Origin: DATFDN01 sp963756545
Lineage (GTDB): Bacteria; Pseudomonadota; Alphaproteobacteria; Acetobacterales; Acetobacteraceae
Reading direction: 5' to 3'
DNA length: 64,000 nucleotides
Assembly (NCBI GenBank): GCA_963756545.1
Contig: CAVWNY010000003.1
Location: 496,001-560,000, forward strand
Numbering within the stretch: position 1 is the stretch's first letter; each line of letters begins with the position of its first letter. A program made the position numbers and the translations under genes. This document shows positions 35,467-43,879 of the stretch, piece after piece. Below the pieces are notes generated by a model. The model did no database searches. It was not told the DNA's origin and saw nothing but the letters and a program-made list of their open reading frames with translations.

Positions 35467-36027
35467 TTACGCGTGCGCGACCCCGGCCGCCGGCAATAAC
35501 TTGCCGAGCGCGTCCGCCACGCCCGGCGTCGCCCAATCCATTCCGCCCTCCTCCATGCCGACGATCTGTCCGGCGCCGTCGATCACATAGGTGGTCGGCA
35601 AGCCCGGCGCCTCGAAGGCGTGCATGAGCGCGGCATCCTTGTCGACGAGCACCGGCAATCCGGCGATCTGGTGCGCGGCGTAGAACGTCTGCACCGCCTT
35701 GGCCCCGCCTCGGTCGGCGGAGATAGGAAGGACGAGGATGCCCTTGTCCGCCAAGGTCCGCGCCAGCGCCGCGAGCGAAGGTAGTTCCGCCACGCAGGGC
35801 GCGCACCAGGTCGCCCAGAGGTTCACCAGCAGCGGCTTTCCGGCGTAATCGGCGAGCCGCCGCGCGGCGCCGTCCGCGGTCTGGAACACGGCATCGGGTG
35901 CCGGCCGGGGCGGGACGACGGGTGCCAGCTTGCCAAGCTCCGCCGCGCGCGCCGGATGCGGTTTGCGCGCGCCCAAGAGCGTCGCTACGGTCCCGGCCGC
36001 CAGCAGGCCCCGACGGGTCAGCCTCAT
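35467..36027 (-). CDS. TlpA-like periplasmic thiol-disulfide reductase
   Basis: This 186-residue thioredoxin-fold protein has a signal of twin-arginine-like form (RRGLLAAGTVATLLGA). The active site is WCAPC, with Cys75 and Cys78, and the conserved cis-Pro lies in GLPTTYVID near 150. Such proteins reduce disulfides in the periplasm, for example in cytochrome c or oxidase assembly. The ATG at 36027 follows AAGGAGG. The gene is divergent from argH, with only about 16 bases between the two starts, so their promoters must overlap each other's coding sequence. Confidence 0.87.
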   Translation of the reverse strand: MRLTRRGLLAAGTVATLLGARKPHPARAAELGKLAPVVPPRPAPDAVFQTADGAARRLADYAGKPLLVNLWATWCAPCVAELPSLAALARTLADKGILVLPISADRGGAKAVQTFYAAHQIAGLPVLVDKDAALMHAFEAPGLPTTYVIDGAGQIVGMEEGGMDWATPGVADALGKLLPAAGVAHA

Positions 36028-36043
36028 CACGGATACCTCCTCC

Positions 36044-37450
36044 TTGAGCGACACACAGCAGCGCCGGGACGCGGCGACCAACGCGCAGTGGGGCGGGCGG
36101 TTCGCCGCCGGGCCGTCGGGCATCATGCAGGAGATCAACGCCTCCATCGGCTTCGACCGCAAGCTGTGGCGCCAGGACATTCGGGGATCATTGGCGCACG
36201 CCGCGATGCTGGCCAAGATGGGCGTGATCGGCGCCGAGGACGAGGCGGCGATCCGCGAGGGACTGGGGGCGATCGCGCAGGAGATCGAGACAGGCCGGTT
36301 CCCGTTTTCCGAGGCGCTGGAAGACATCCACATGAACATCGAGGCCCGCCTCTCCGAGCGGATCGGCGAGGCGGGCCAGCGCCTGCACACCGCGCGCAGC
36401 CGCAATGACCAGGTGGCGACCGACTTCCGGCTGTGGGTGCGCGACGCGATCGACGGGCTGACGGCGCAGGTCACCGATCTGATGCGCGCGCTGGCGGAAC
36501 GCGCGCAGACGCACGCCGCCGACCCGATGCCGGGGTTCACGCATCTGCAGACCGCGCAGCCGGTGACGTTCGGGCACCACCTTCTGGCTTACGTGGAGAT
36601 GCTGGAGCGCGATCGCGGGCGGCTCGCCGACTGCCGGCGGCGGCTGAACGAATGTCCCCTCGGCGCGGCGGCGCTGGCCGGCACCTCGTTTCCGATCGAC
36701 CGCGCGACGACCGCGCACGCGCTCGGCTTCGACCGGCCGGCCGCAAACTCGCTCGACGCCGTTTCGGACCGTGACTTCGCGCTGGAGTTCCTGGCGGCGG
36801 CCGCCATCTCGGCGATGCACCTGTCGCGGCTGGCCGAGGAGATCGTTATCTGGTGCAGTGCGCCCTGGGCGTTCGTGCGGCTGTCGGACGCCTTCACCAC
36901 CGGCAGCTCGATCATGCCGCAGAAGCGCAATCCCGACGCCGCCGAGCTCGTGCGCGCCAAGACCGGCCGTGTGACCGGCGCGCTGGTCGGGCTGCTGACG
37001 GTGATGAAGGGCCTGCCGCTCGCCTACGCCAAGGACATGCAGGAGGACAAGGAGCCGGTCTTCGACGCCGCGGAGGCATGGGCGCTGTCGCTGGCGGCCA
37101 TGGCCGGGATGGTGCGCGACATGGCGCCCGACCCGGCGCGGATGCGCGCGCTGGCGGGCGCCGGCCACGCGACGGCGACGGACCTGGCCGACTGGCTGGT
37201 GCGGGCGCTCAAGCTGCCGTTCCGCGCGGCGCATCACGTGACGGGCCGGCTGGTGGCTCTGGCGGAGGCGAGGGGCGTCGATCTGGCCGGTTTGTCATTG
37301 GAGGAGATGCAGGGTGTCGAACCAGGGATCACCTTGGAGGTGTTCTCGGTCCTGAGCGTGGACGCCTCGGTTGCCTCGCGCACGAGCTATGGCGGGACCG
37401 CGCCGGCGAACGTCGCGGCCCAGGCCGCCCGCTGGTTGGCCGCGCTGTGA
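36044..37450 (+). CDS. argH: Argininosuccinate lyase
   Basis: This enzyme splits argininosuccinate into arginine and fumarate, the last step of arginine synthesis. It has QWGGRFAAGPS near the N-terminus, LHTARSRNDQVATDFRLWVR near 110, GFTHLQTAQPVTFGHHL near 165, and the signature GSSIMPQKRNPDAAE near 285. The start is uncertain. No ATG precedes QWGGRF in frame. A TTG at 36044 gives 468 residues, the usual length, and a GTG at 35930 would add 38 residues inside the divergent tlpA-like gene. The 3' end overlaps lptM (GTGA). Confidence 0.93.
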   Translation: MSDTQQRRDAATNAQWGGRFAAGPSGIMQEINASIGFDRKLWRQDIRGSLAHAAMLAKMGVIGAEDEAAIREGLGAIAQEIETGRFPFSEALEDIHMNIEARLSERIGEAGQRLHTARSRNDQVATDFRLWVRDAIDGLTAQVTDLMRALAERAQTHAADPMPGFTHLQTAQPVTFGHHLLAYVEMLERDRGRLADCRRRLNECPLGAAALAGTSFPIDRATTAHALGFDRPAANSLDAVSDRDFALEFLAAAAISAMHLSRLAEEIVIWCSAPWAFVRLSDAFTTGSSIMPQKRNPDAAELVRAKTGRVTGALVGLLTVMKGLPLAYAKDMQEDKEPVFDAAEAWALSLAAMAGMVRDMAPDPARMRALAGAGHATATDLADWLVRALKLPFRAAHHVTGRLVALAEARGVDLAGLSLEEMQGVEPGITLEVFSVLSVDASVASRTSYGGTAPANVAAQAARWLAAL

Positions 37451-37581
37451 GGAGCGCCAGGGCCGCGCTCCTGCTTCTGGCCGCCTCGCTGCTGCTGGCC
37501 GCCTGCGGCAAGAAGGGGCCACCTTCGCCGCCCGGGCCGCCGAGCCAGGTGACGTATCCGCGAATTTATCCGACCTATTGA
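37447..37581 (+). CDS. lptM: Small lipoprotein LptM (YifL-like)
   Basis: This 44-residue lipoprotein has a short signal ending in the lipobox LLAAC (Cys20), followed directly by GKKGPPSPPG, the LptM/YifL signature CGxKGP. LptM assists maturation of the LPS transporter LptD in E. coli. In many proteobacteria it lies between argH and lysA. Here it overlaps the argH stop (GTG at 37447), but lysA is absent and a minus-strand gene follows six bases later. Confidence 0.85.
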   Translation: MRSARAALLLLAASLLLAACGKKGPPSPPGPPSQVTYPRIYPTY

Positions 37582-37587
37582 CCCGGT

Positions 37588-38406
37588 CTACCGCGCGGGG
37601 CCTGGCTGGGTGTGTTCCGGCTGGGCGGGTGCCGGGATCGGCGGCAACGGCGGCACCGCCGGCGTCGGCGGCGCTATTTCGGCCTGCGGTCCTGAGGCCT
37701 GCGGTCCTGGGGCCTGCGGTGCTGGGGCCTGCGGTGCTGGGGCCTGCGGTGCTGGAGCCTGCGGTGCTTGGGCCTGCGGTGCAGTCGGCGGCTGCAATGG
37801 CGTGGCGGCGATCGGCGGCGTGAAGGGCTGGGTCGCGGGGCTGCCGAAGGGCTGCGTGGGCCCCTGCGGCTGCGCCGCGGCGGCGGCGCGGGCCGTGTAG
37901 TCGGTGATGCATCGGCGGAATGTGCCATCCACCGCGCTCGATCCAGTGAGCAGCACGCGCCAGGGCGGCTCACTGCCGGACGGGAAGCTGATCGTCATCT
38001 CGCTCGCGGCGCGGAAGGCGCCCCCGAACGCGCTCGCCTCGGTTTCGCTCAGCGACCAGCTCATGGCGTGCGCCCGGCCGGTCGCTTCCACCGTCCACGG
38101 CACCGCGCCGCTCACCTGCATGACCACGGGGATGGCGGTCCCCTGAGGGATGTCCCAGGTCGGCTTCGAGGCGGTGAACTCAAGCCGCGGCTCGCCGATG
38201 ATCGCGCTGACCTCCAGGGATCGCCCGTCGGCGGGATTGCCGGTCGACATGCCGCAGACGAGCCGGTTTTGCTCGGTCGTGCCGCTGAACGCCGCCCAGT
38301 CGCCCGCGTGATAATAGGTGGTCGTGGCCGCTGTGGCGCTCGACGGGGGGAAACTGGCCGCCGCCAGCGCGCACATCCCGACCCCTAGGACGCCTGAAAC
38401 TTGCAT
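37588..38406 (-). CDS. Exported protein with Pro/Gln/Ala-rich tail, loosely IalB-like
   Basis: This 272-residue protein has a signal peptide (MQVSGVLGVGMCALAAASF, ending near ATAA). A domain of about 135 residues has the pattern GDWAAFSGTTEQNRLVCGMS and a second Cys in FRRCITDYTAR. This recalls the invasion-associated locus B family, but the match is weak. From residue 170 the tail consists of Pro-rich sequence with seven pentapeptide repeats. It faces lptM tail to tail with six bases between stops and is divergent from enolase. The function is unknown. Confidence 0.7.
   Translation of the reverse strand: MQVSGVLGVGMCALAAASFPPSSATAATTTYYHAGDWAAFSGTTEQNRLVCGMSTGNPADGRSLEVSAIIGEPRLEFTASKPTWDIPQGTAIPVVMQVSGAVPWTVEATGRAHAMSWSLSETEASAFGGAFRAASEMTISFPSGSEPPWRVLLTGSSAVDGTFRRCITDYTARAAAAAQPQGPTQPFGSPATQPFTPPIAATPLQPPTAPQAQAPQAPAPQAPAPQAPAPQAPGPQASGPQAEIAPPTPAVPPLPPIPAPAQPEHTQPGPAR
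37681..37785 (-). repeat. Seven 15-bp tandem repeats coding PQAPA-type pentapeptides
   Basis: Seven consecutive 15-base units of the form GGCCTGCGGTGCTGG (plus strand), three of them identical (37711-37755). On the minus strand they encode repeated Pro-Gln-Ala-Pro-Ala/Gly. The unit length keeps the frame, so copy number can vary without breaking the gene. Confidence 0.95.
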
Positions 38407-38502
38407 CGCACCACCTTTCCGCCTGCCCGCCCCGCCGGGTGGCGAGCGCGCTTCCGAAGTGTTAGGCAACCATCCTCGCTGCTCAAGAACGGACGGGAGC
38501 AC

Positions 38503-39777
38503 ATGAGCGCCATTGCCGACATTATCGCGCGAGAGATTCTCGACAGTCGCGGCAATCCTACCGTCGAGGTGGATGTCGTGCTCGACAGCGGCGCCGCGGG
38601 CCGCGCGGCCGTGCCGTCCGGGGCCTCCACCGGGGCGCACGAGGCTGTCGAGTTGCGCGACAAGGACCCGGCCCGCTTCGCCGGCAAGGGCGTGCGCCAG
38701 GCGGTCGCGGCCGTCGAGGGCGAGATCTTCGACGCCCTCGGCGGCATGGACCCCACCGAGCAGGTGCGAATCGACGACATCCTGATTGACCTCGACGGCA
38801 CGCCAAACAAGGCGCGGCTCGGCGCCAACGCGATCCTCGCCGTCTCGCTCGGAGTGGCCAAGGCGGCCGCTGCCGACCTCGGCGTTCCGCTCTGGCGCTA
38901 TGTCGGCGGGGTGTATGCGCGCACCTTGCCGGTGCCGATGATGAACATCGTCAATGGCGGCCGGCACGCCGACAATCCCATCGACATCCAGGAATTCATG
39001 GTCCAGCCGGTGGGCGCCGGGACCGTGGTCGACGCGGTGCGGATGGGCGCGGAGGTGTTCGCCACCCTGAGGAAGGGCCTGCGCGACGCCGGCCACAACA
39101 CGAATGTGGGCGACGAGGGCGGCTTCGCGCCCGGCCTGAAATCCGCCGACGAGGCGCTGGCCTTTATCGCCCGCGCCTGCGAGCAGGCCGGCTATCGCCC
39201 GGGCGAGGACATCACCTTCGCGCTCGACTGCGCGGCCTCCGAGTTCTTCAAAAGCGGCCGCTATGTGCTGGACGGCGAGGGCAAGAACTTCGATGCCATT
39301 GGCATGGTCCGCTACCTCGAGGAGCTGGTCGGGCGCTACCCGATCGTCTCCATCGAGGACGGCTGCGCCGAGGACGACTGGGAGGGTTGGCGCGCGCTGA
39401 CCGATGCCCTGGGCAAACGCGTGCAGCTCGTCGGCGACGACGTGTTCGTGACCAACCCGGAGCGCCTGCGGCGCGGCATCGCGGCGGGCGTCGCCAACGC
39501 GGTTCTCGTGAAGCTGAACCAGATCGGCACCTTGTCCGAAACGCTGGAGGCAATCGAGATCGCCCATCGGGCGGGATACCGCACGGTCATGAGCCACCGC
39601 TCCGGCGAGACGGAGGACGCGACGATCGCCGATCTCGCGGTCGCGACCAACTGCGGACAGATCAAGACCGGCAGCCTGTCGCGCAGCGACCGCACCGCGA
39701 AATACAACCAATTGATCCGCATCGAGGCCGCGCTGGGACCGGCGGGGCGCTACGCAGGCAGAACAATTTTGCGCTAG
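38503..39777 (+). CDS. eno: Enolase
   Basis: This 424-residue glycolytic enzyme interconverts 2-phosphoglycerate and phosphoenolpyruvate. Landmarks: REILDSRGNPTVEVDVVL (residues 10-27), PSGASTGAHEAVELRD (38-53), the loop NIVNGGRHADNPIDIQEFM near 148, the catalytic Glu in VGDEGGFAP near 205, and SHRSGETEDATIADLAVA near 365. All metal ligands and the catalytic Lys region (VLVKLNQIG) appear intact. The ATG at 38503 is preceded by GGGAG. It precedes ftsB, the usual alphaproteobacterial order. Confidence 0.98.
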   Translation: MSAIADIIAREILDSRGNPTVEVDVVLDSGAAGRAAVPSGASTGAHEAVELRDKDPARFAGKGVRQAVAAVEGEIFDALGGMDPTEQVRIDDILIDLDGTPNKARLGANAILAVSLGVAKAAAADLGVPLWRYVGGVYARTLPVPMMNIVNGGRHADNPIDIQEFMVQPVGAGTVVDAVRMGAEVFATLRKGLRDAGHNTNVGDEGGFAPGLKSADEALAFIARACEQAGYRPGEDITFALDCAASEFFKSGRYVLDGEGKNFDAIGMVRYLEELVGRYPIVSIEDGCAEDDWEGWRALTDALGKRVQLVGDDVFVTNPERLRRGIAAGVANAVLVKLNQIGTLSETLEAIEIAHRAGYRTVMSHRSGETEDATIADLAVATNCGQIKTGSLSRSDRTAKYNQLIRIEAALGPAGRYAGRTILR

Positions 39778-39811
39778 TATGCCTCCCGAGAGACGCGAAT
39801 CGGAGGATGGC

Positions 39812-40141
39812 ATGGCGGTCGCGCGCGCTATCAAGCGGCGGATCAGGGCTTCGGCGGCGCCGCTCTTCTTCCTGGCGCTGGTCGGCTATTTCGGCTGGAA
39901 CGCCACGCGGGGCGACCACGGGCTGGTGTCGTTCGCGGAACGCACGAAGCTGCTGGCCCAGGCGCGGACGGACCTGACCGAGGCCGAGGCGACCCGCGCG
40001 GCCTGGGCGCGGCGCGCGCGGGGGCTTCAGGCCGATCACATCGAGGCCGACACGCTCGACGAGCAGGCGCGCGCGATGCTGAACCTGTCGGACCCGAACG
40101 ACGTCGTGGTCATGTATCCGCCGAAGGACAAATTGTTTTGA
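39812..40141 (+). CDS. ftsB: Cell division protein FtsB (septum formation initiator)
   Basis: This 109-residue membrane protein has a short cytoplasmic N-terminus (MAVARAIKRRIR), one transmembrane helix (about 14-32) and a coiled-coil segment rich in Ala/Arg/Glu (about 48-78). The C-terminal motif DEQARAMLNLSDPNDVVVMY is typical of alphaproteobacterial FtsB/DivIC proteins. The ATG at 39812 has GGAGG upstream, which favours it over the ATG at 39779. The position after eno and ahead of the pdh genes supports the call. Confidence 0.88.
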   Translation: MAVARAIKRRIRASAAPLFFLALVGYFGWNATRGDHGLVSFAERTKLLAQARTDLTEAEATRAAWARRARGLQADHIEADTLDEQARAMLNLSDPNDVVVMYPPKDKLF

Positions 40142-41289
40142 CCGTGGGGGCGGCGCGCCCCTCCCTGCTGATCGTCACTCCACTCGCACCTTGGCCGATC
40201 CGCGACGGCCACACGCTGCGGGTCGCCCATCTGACCGAGGCGCTGGCGGCGGATTGGAACGTGGCACTCCTGGCACCGTCCGGGCCGGTGCCGATCGGGG
40301 GCATCGAGTCGGTGGGCGTCGCGCTGCCCCGCGCCTCCACGTTTCCGTGGCATTATGATGCCTCCCCGCTTGGTGCCGCGCTCGACGCCCTGCTCGCCCG
40401 CCGGCGCTTCGATCGCGCCCTGGTGTTCGCGGGTGCCGAGGCCTTGTGGTTCGCCCGCCCCGGCGTGCCGCCTTCCGTGGTGGACCTGATCGACTGCAAC
40501 GCCCTGGAGTTCTGGCGCGCGGCGCGGACCACGCATGGCGCACGCGCGCGACTGTCCCAATTGCGCGAGATGGCGGTCTCGGTGGCATATGCGCGGCGCG
40601 GCCTCCGGGCCTTCACCGCCACGGTATGCGTGGGCGAAACGGATGCCGCGTGGCTGCGCCGCATGGGGCGCGCGCGTGTCCATGTCGTGCCGAACGGCGT
40701 GACGCTGCCGGCCGAAGTGCCGCAGCCGGCCGGCGCGGTGCGGGCGGACGACGCGCCGGTGCTGAGCTTCACCGGCTCGCTCGACTACCATCCCAACATC
40801 GACGCCGCGCTGTTCGCCGCGCGCGCGGTGTTCCCCCTGGTGCGCGCCGCGCTGCCCAAGGCGCGGCTGCTGATCGCGGGGCGCCGGCCGGTGCCGGAAC
40901 TGCGTGCTCTCAATGGGCTGGCGGGTGTCGAAATCGCGGCGGATGTGGCCGACATGCGCGAGGTGCTGGCCCTCACCTCCGTCGCCCTGGCGCCCATGCG
41001 GGCCGGGTCGGGGATCAAGAACAAAGTGCTGGAAGCCTGGGCCTGCGCCCGGCCTGTGGTGATGAGCCGCGTCGCGGCGAACGGGTTGACGATGCCGGAG
41101 GGCCATGCGGCCCTGGTGCGTGACGGTGCCGAGGCGCAGGCGGCGACGGTAATCGCACTCCTGCGCGACCCGGTCGGCGCGGCGACGCTCGGTTGCGTCG
41201 CCCGCGCGCACGTCGCGTTCGCCTTCACGTGGGAACGTCAGGCGGGACGACTGAACGGAATTTTGCGGGCGGCGGGCGGCGCGTTGTAA
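40138..41289 (+). CDS. Glycosyltransferase, GT4-like
   Basis: This 383-residue GT-B-fold protein begins with LLIVTPLAPWPIRDGHTLRV. Its C-terminal half has VVPNGVTLP near 183, LSFTGSLDYHPNIDAALFAA near 206, and APMRAGSGIKNKVLEAWACA near 290, as in the sugar transferases of exopolysaccharide loci. The TTG at 40138 overlaps the ftsB stop, and a GTG at 40144 is an alternative. It sits between ftsB and pdhA, which are normally adjacent in alphaproteobacteria, so it may be a later insertion into this block. The acceptor is unknown. Confidence 0.82.
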   Translation: MTVGAARPSLLIVTPLAPWPIRDGHTLRVAHLTEALAADWNVALLAPSGPVPIGGIESVGVALPRASTFPWHYDASPLGAALDALLARRRFDRALVFAGAEALWFARPGVPPSVVDLIDCNALEFWRAARTTHGARARLSQLREMAVSVAYARRGLRAFTATVCVGETDAAWLRRMGRARVHVVPNGVTLPAEVPQPAGAVRADDAPVLSFTGSLDYHPNIDAALFAARAVFPLVRAALPKARLLIAGRRPVPELRALNGLAGVEIAADVADMREVLALTSVALAPMRAGSGIKNKVLEAWACARPVVMSRVAANGLTMPEGHAALVRDGAEAQAATVIALLRDPVGAATLGCVARAHVAFAFTWERQAGRLNGILRAAGGAL

Positions 41290-41454
41290 CCGGCGGATCC
41301 CGCGTCAACCCGCGCCGCCGAAGCGGCGCGGAACGAGAGAGCGTTGGCATCGCACTGCACAATCAAGGAATTCACGGCCGGAGGCTTGCCGGGGGCGGTA
41401 CCCCGGGGCTACCTCTCCGGCAGGGAATGATCCTGGCGGGGGAAGGGGCAGGCA

Positions 41455-42465
41455 ATGGCCCAAACGGCCGAGAAGGCGAAGCGCGGCAAGGCGCGCGGCG
41501 CGTCGCCCGACAATGAGCTGCTGCTCAAGGCGTTTCACGACATGCTGCTGATCCGCCGCTTCGAGGAGCGGGCGGGCCAGCTCTACGGCATGGGCCTGAT
41601 CGGCGGGTTCTGCCATCTCTATATCGGCCAGGAGGCGGTGGTCGTCGGGATGCAGCTCGCGATCGAGCCGGGCGACGAGGTCATCACCTCGTACCGCGAT
41701 CACGGCCACATGCTGGCCTGCGGCATGGACCCCAAGGGGGTGATGGCTGAACTCACCGGCCGGTCGGGCGGATACTCGCACGGCAAGGGCGGGTCGATGC
41801 ACATGTTCAGCAAGGAGAAAAACTTCTTCGGCGGCCACGGCATCGTCGGGGCGCAGGTGAGCCTCGGCACCGGCCTCGCCTTCAGCAACTGGTACCGCGG
41901 CAACGATCGCGTCTGCCTCACCTATTTCGGCGAGGGCGCGTCCAGCCAGGGCCAGGTGTTCGAGAGCTTCAATCTTGCCGCCCTGTTGAAGCTGCCCGTC
42001 GTGTTCGTGATCGAGAACAACCGCTACGGCATGGGCACCAGCATTGAGCGTGCCTCCGCCTCGCACGACCTGTCGCGGAACGGCGCGGCGTGGGGCATTC
42101 CGGGCGCCAAGGCGGACGGGATGGACGTCTTGGCGGTGAAGGCGGCGGGGGAGGCGGCTGTGGCGCATTGCCGCGCCGGCGACGGGCCGTACCTCCTGGA
42201 GATGCAGACCTATCGCTACCGCGGGCATTCGATGTCGGACCCGGCGAAATACCGCACGCGCGAGGAGATCAACGCGATGCGCGAGCAGCACGACTGCATC
42301 GAGGGTGCGCGCCACAAGCTGCTCGAGATGGGCGCCGACGAGGCGGAGTTGAAGGCCATCGACGACGCCGTGCGCGCGACGATCCAAGAGGCCGCGACCT
42401 TCGCCCAGCAAAGCCCCGAGCCTGATCCGTCCGAACTGTGGACCGACATCCTGCTGGAGGCCTGA
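41455..42465 (+). CDS. pdhA: Pyruvate dehydrogenase E1 component, alpha subunit
   Basis: This 336-residue subunit binds thiamine diphosphate and decarboxylates pyruvate together with the beta subunit. It shows GFCHLYIGQEAVVVGM near 59, SYRDHGHMLACGMDP near 82, and the ThDP motif from YFGEGASSQGQVFE to VIENN (about 160-190). The phosphorylation-loop region YRYRGHSMSDPAKYR lies near 255. It is the first gene of a pdhA-pdhB-pdhC operon, three bases from pdhB. The 165-base gap upstream should hold the promoter, and I see only a small CCGGGG/CCCCGG hairpin there. Confidence 0.97.
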   Translation: MAQTAEKAKRGKARGASPDNELLLKAFHDMLLIRRFEERAGQLYGMGLIGGFCHLYIGQEAVVVGMQLAIEPGDEVITSYRDHGHMLACGMDPKGVMAELTGRSGGYSHGKGGSMHMFSKEKNFFGGHGIVGAQVSLGTGLAFSNWYRGNDRVCLTYFGEGASSQGQVFESFNLAALLKLPVVFVIENNRYGMGTSIERASASHDLSRNGAAWGIPGAKADGMDVLAVKAAGEAAVAHCRAGDGPYLLEMQTYRYRGHSMSDPAKYRTREEINAMREQHDCIEGARHKLLEMGADEAELKAIDDAVRATIQEAATFAQQSPEPDPSELWTDILLEA

Positions 42466-42468
42466 GCG

Positions 42469-43863
42469 ATGACGACCGAGGTGCTGATGCCGGCGCTCAG
42501 CCCGACAATGACGGAGGGCAAGCTTGCCAAGTGGGTCAAGAAGCTGGGCGAGGAGGTCAAGGCGGGAGACGTCATCGCCGAGATCGAGACCGACAAGGCG
42601 ACGATGGAGGTGGAGGCGGTGGACGAGGGCCGGCTCGCACGCATCCTGATCGACGAGGGGACCGAGGGGGTCGCCGTCAACACGCCAATCGCCGTACTGG
42701 CGCGCAACGGCGAGGACGCAGCCGCCACCCCCGCCGCCTCGCCGCCCACGAAGGAAGCCGCCGCGCTGCCCAAGGTGGCGGCCGAAGGCGAGGACGAGCG
42801 CGCGATCGCGATGCGCGGGGCGCAAGGCACCCGGACCCCGGCCGCCGCCGCGCTTCCCGCGCCCGGCCCGGAGCGGGATTGGGGACCCACGCGCGCGATG
42901 CCGGTGCGCGAGGCGCTGCGCGAGGCGATGGTCGCCGAGATGCGCCGCGACGCCAACGTGCTGCTGATCGGCGAGGAGGTCGCGCAATACCAGGGCGCCT
43001 ACAAGGTCAGCCAGGGCATGCTCGATGAGTTCGGCCCGCGCCGCGTGATCGACACGCCGATCACCGAGCACGGCTTCACCGGAATGGCGGTGGGCGCCGC
43101 GCTGAACGGGCTGCGTCCCATCGTCGAGTTCATGACGTTCAACTTCGCCATGCAGGCGATAGACCAAATCATAAACTCGGCGGCCAAGACGCTCTACATG
43201 TCGGGCGGGCAGATGGGCTGCCCGATCGTCTTCCGCGGGCCGAACGGCGCCGCCTCGCGCGTCGCCGCGCAGCACTCCCAATGCTATGCGAGCTGGTATG
43301 CCCATGTCCCCGGCCTGAAGGTCGTCGCGCCGTGGTCCTCGGCCGATGCCAAGGGCCTGCTGCGCGCGGCGATCCGCGACCCGAACCCGGTGGTGGTGCT
43401 GGAGAACGAAATCCTCTACGGCCATAGCTTCGATTGCCCGACCGATGAGGAGTTCATCCTGCCGATCGGTCGCGCGAAGGTCGAGCGCGCTGGCGACCGC
43501 GTGAGCATCGTCGCCTTCAGCATCATGGTCGGCGTGGCGATGAAGGCCGCCGAGGCGCTGGCCGCCGAGGGGATCGAGGCCGAGATCATCAACCTGCGCA
43601 GCCTGCGTCCGCTGGACACCGCCGCCATCATCGAGAGCGTGAAGAAGACCAATCGTCTGGTTTCGGTCGAGGAAGGCTGGCCGTTTGCCGGCATCGGCGC
43701 CGAGATCGCGATGCAGGTGATCGAGCACGCCTTCGATTGGCTGGATGCGCCGCCGGTGCGCGTGCACGGCCTCGACGTGCCGCTGCCCTATGCCGCGAAC
43801 CTCGAGAAACTGGCGCTGCCGCAGCCCGAGTGGGTGGTGGATGCGGTGAAGAAGATTCTCTGA
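42469..43863 (+). CDS. pdhB: Pyruvate dehydrogenase E1 component, beta subunit with lipoyl domain
   Basis: This 464-residue subunit begins with a lipoyl domain (residues 1-80; ETDKATMEVEA with the lipoylated Lys near 43). An Ala/Pro-rich linker follows, then the transketolase-like domains (from about 143: PVREALREAMVAEMRRDANV). The fused lipoyl domain on E1 beta is typical of alphaproteobacteria. GFTGMAVGAALNGLRPIVEF and YMSGGQMGCPIVFRGPNGAA are family landmarks. It lies between pdhA and pdhC with three- and 16-base gaps. Confidence 0.97.
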   Translation: MTTEVLMPALSPTMTEGKLAKWVKKLGEEVKAGDVIAEIETDKATMEVEAVDEGRLARILIDEGTEGVAVNTPIAVLARNGEDAAATPAASPPTKEAAALPKVAAEGEDERAIAMRGAQGTRTPAAAALPAPGPERDWGPTRAMPVREALREAMVAEMRRDANVLLIGEEVAQYQGAYKVSQGMLDEFGPRRVIDTPITEHGFTGMAVGAALNGLRPIVEFMTFNFAMQAIDQIINSAAKTLYMSGGQMGCPIVFRGPNGAASRVAAQHSQCYASWYAHVPGLKVVAPWSSADAKGLLRAAIRDPNPVVVLENEILYGHSFDCPTDEEFILPIGRAKVERAGDRVSIVAFSIMVGVAMKAAEALAAEGIEAEIINLRSLRPLDTAAIIESVKKTNRLVSVEEGWPFAGIGAEIAMQVIEHAFDWLDAPPVRVHGLDVPLPYAANLEKLALPQPEWVVDAVKKIL

Positions 43864-43879
43864 CGGAAGGGCGCCCGCG

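Noticed and set aside
38401..38502. In-frame extension upstream of enolase
   Set aside because: The added residues (rich in Arg/Pro) overlap the leader and signal-peptide region of the divergent gene. The ATG at 38503 matches the universal enolase start.
41290..41454. tRNA or riboswitch upstream of pdhA
   Set aside because: Only a short CCGGGG/CCCCGG hairpin and GC-rich sequence are present. No cloverleaf or known riboswitch core could be drawn.
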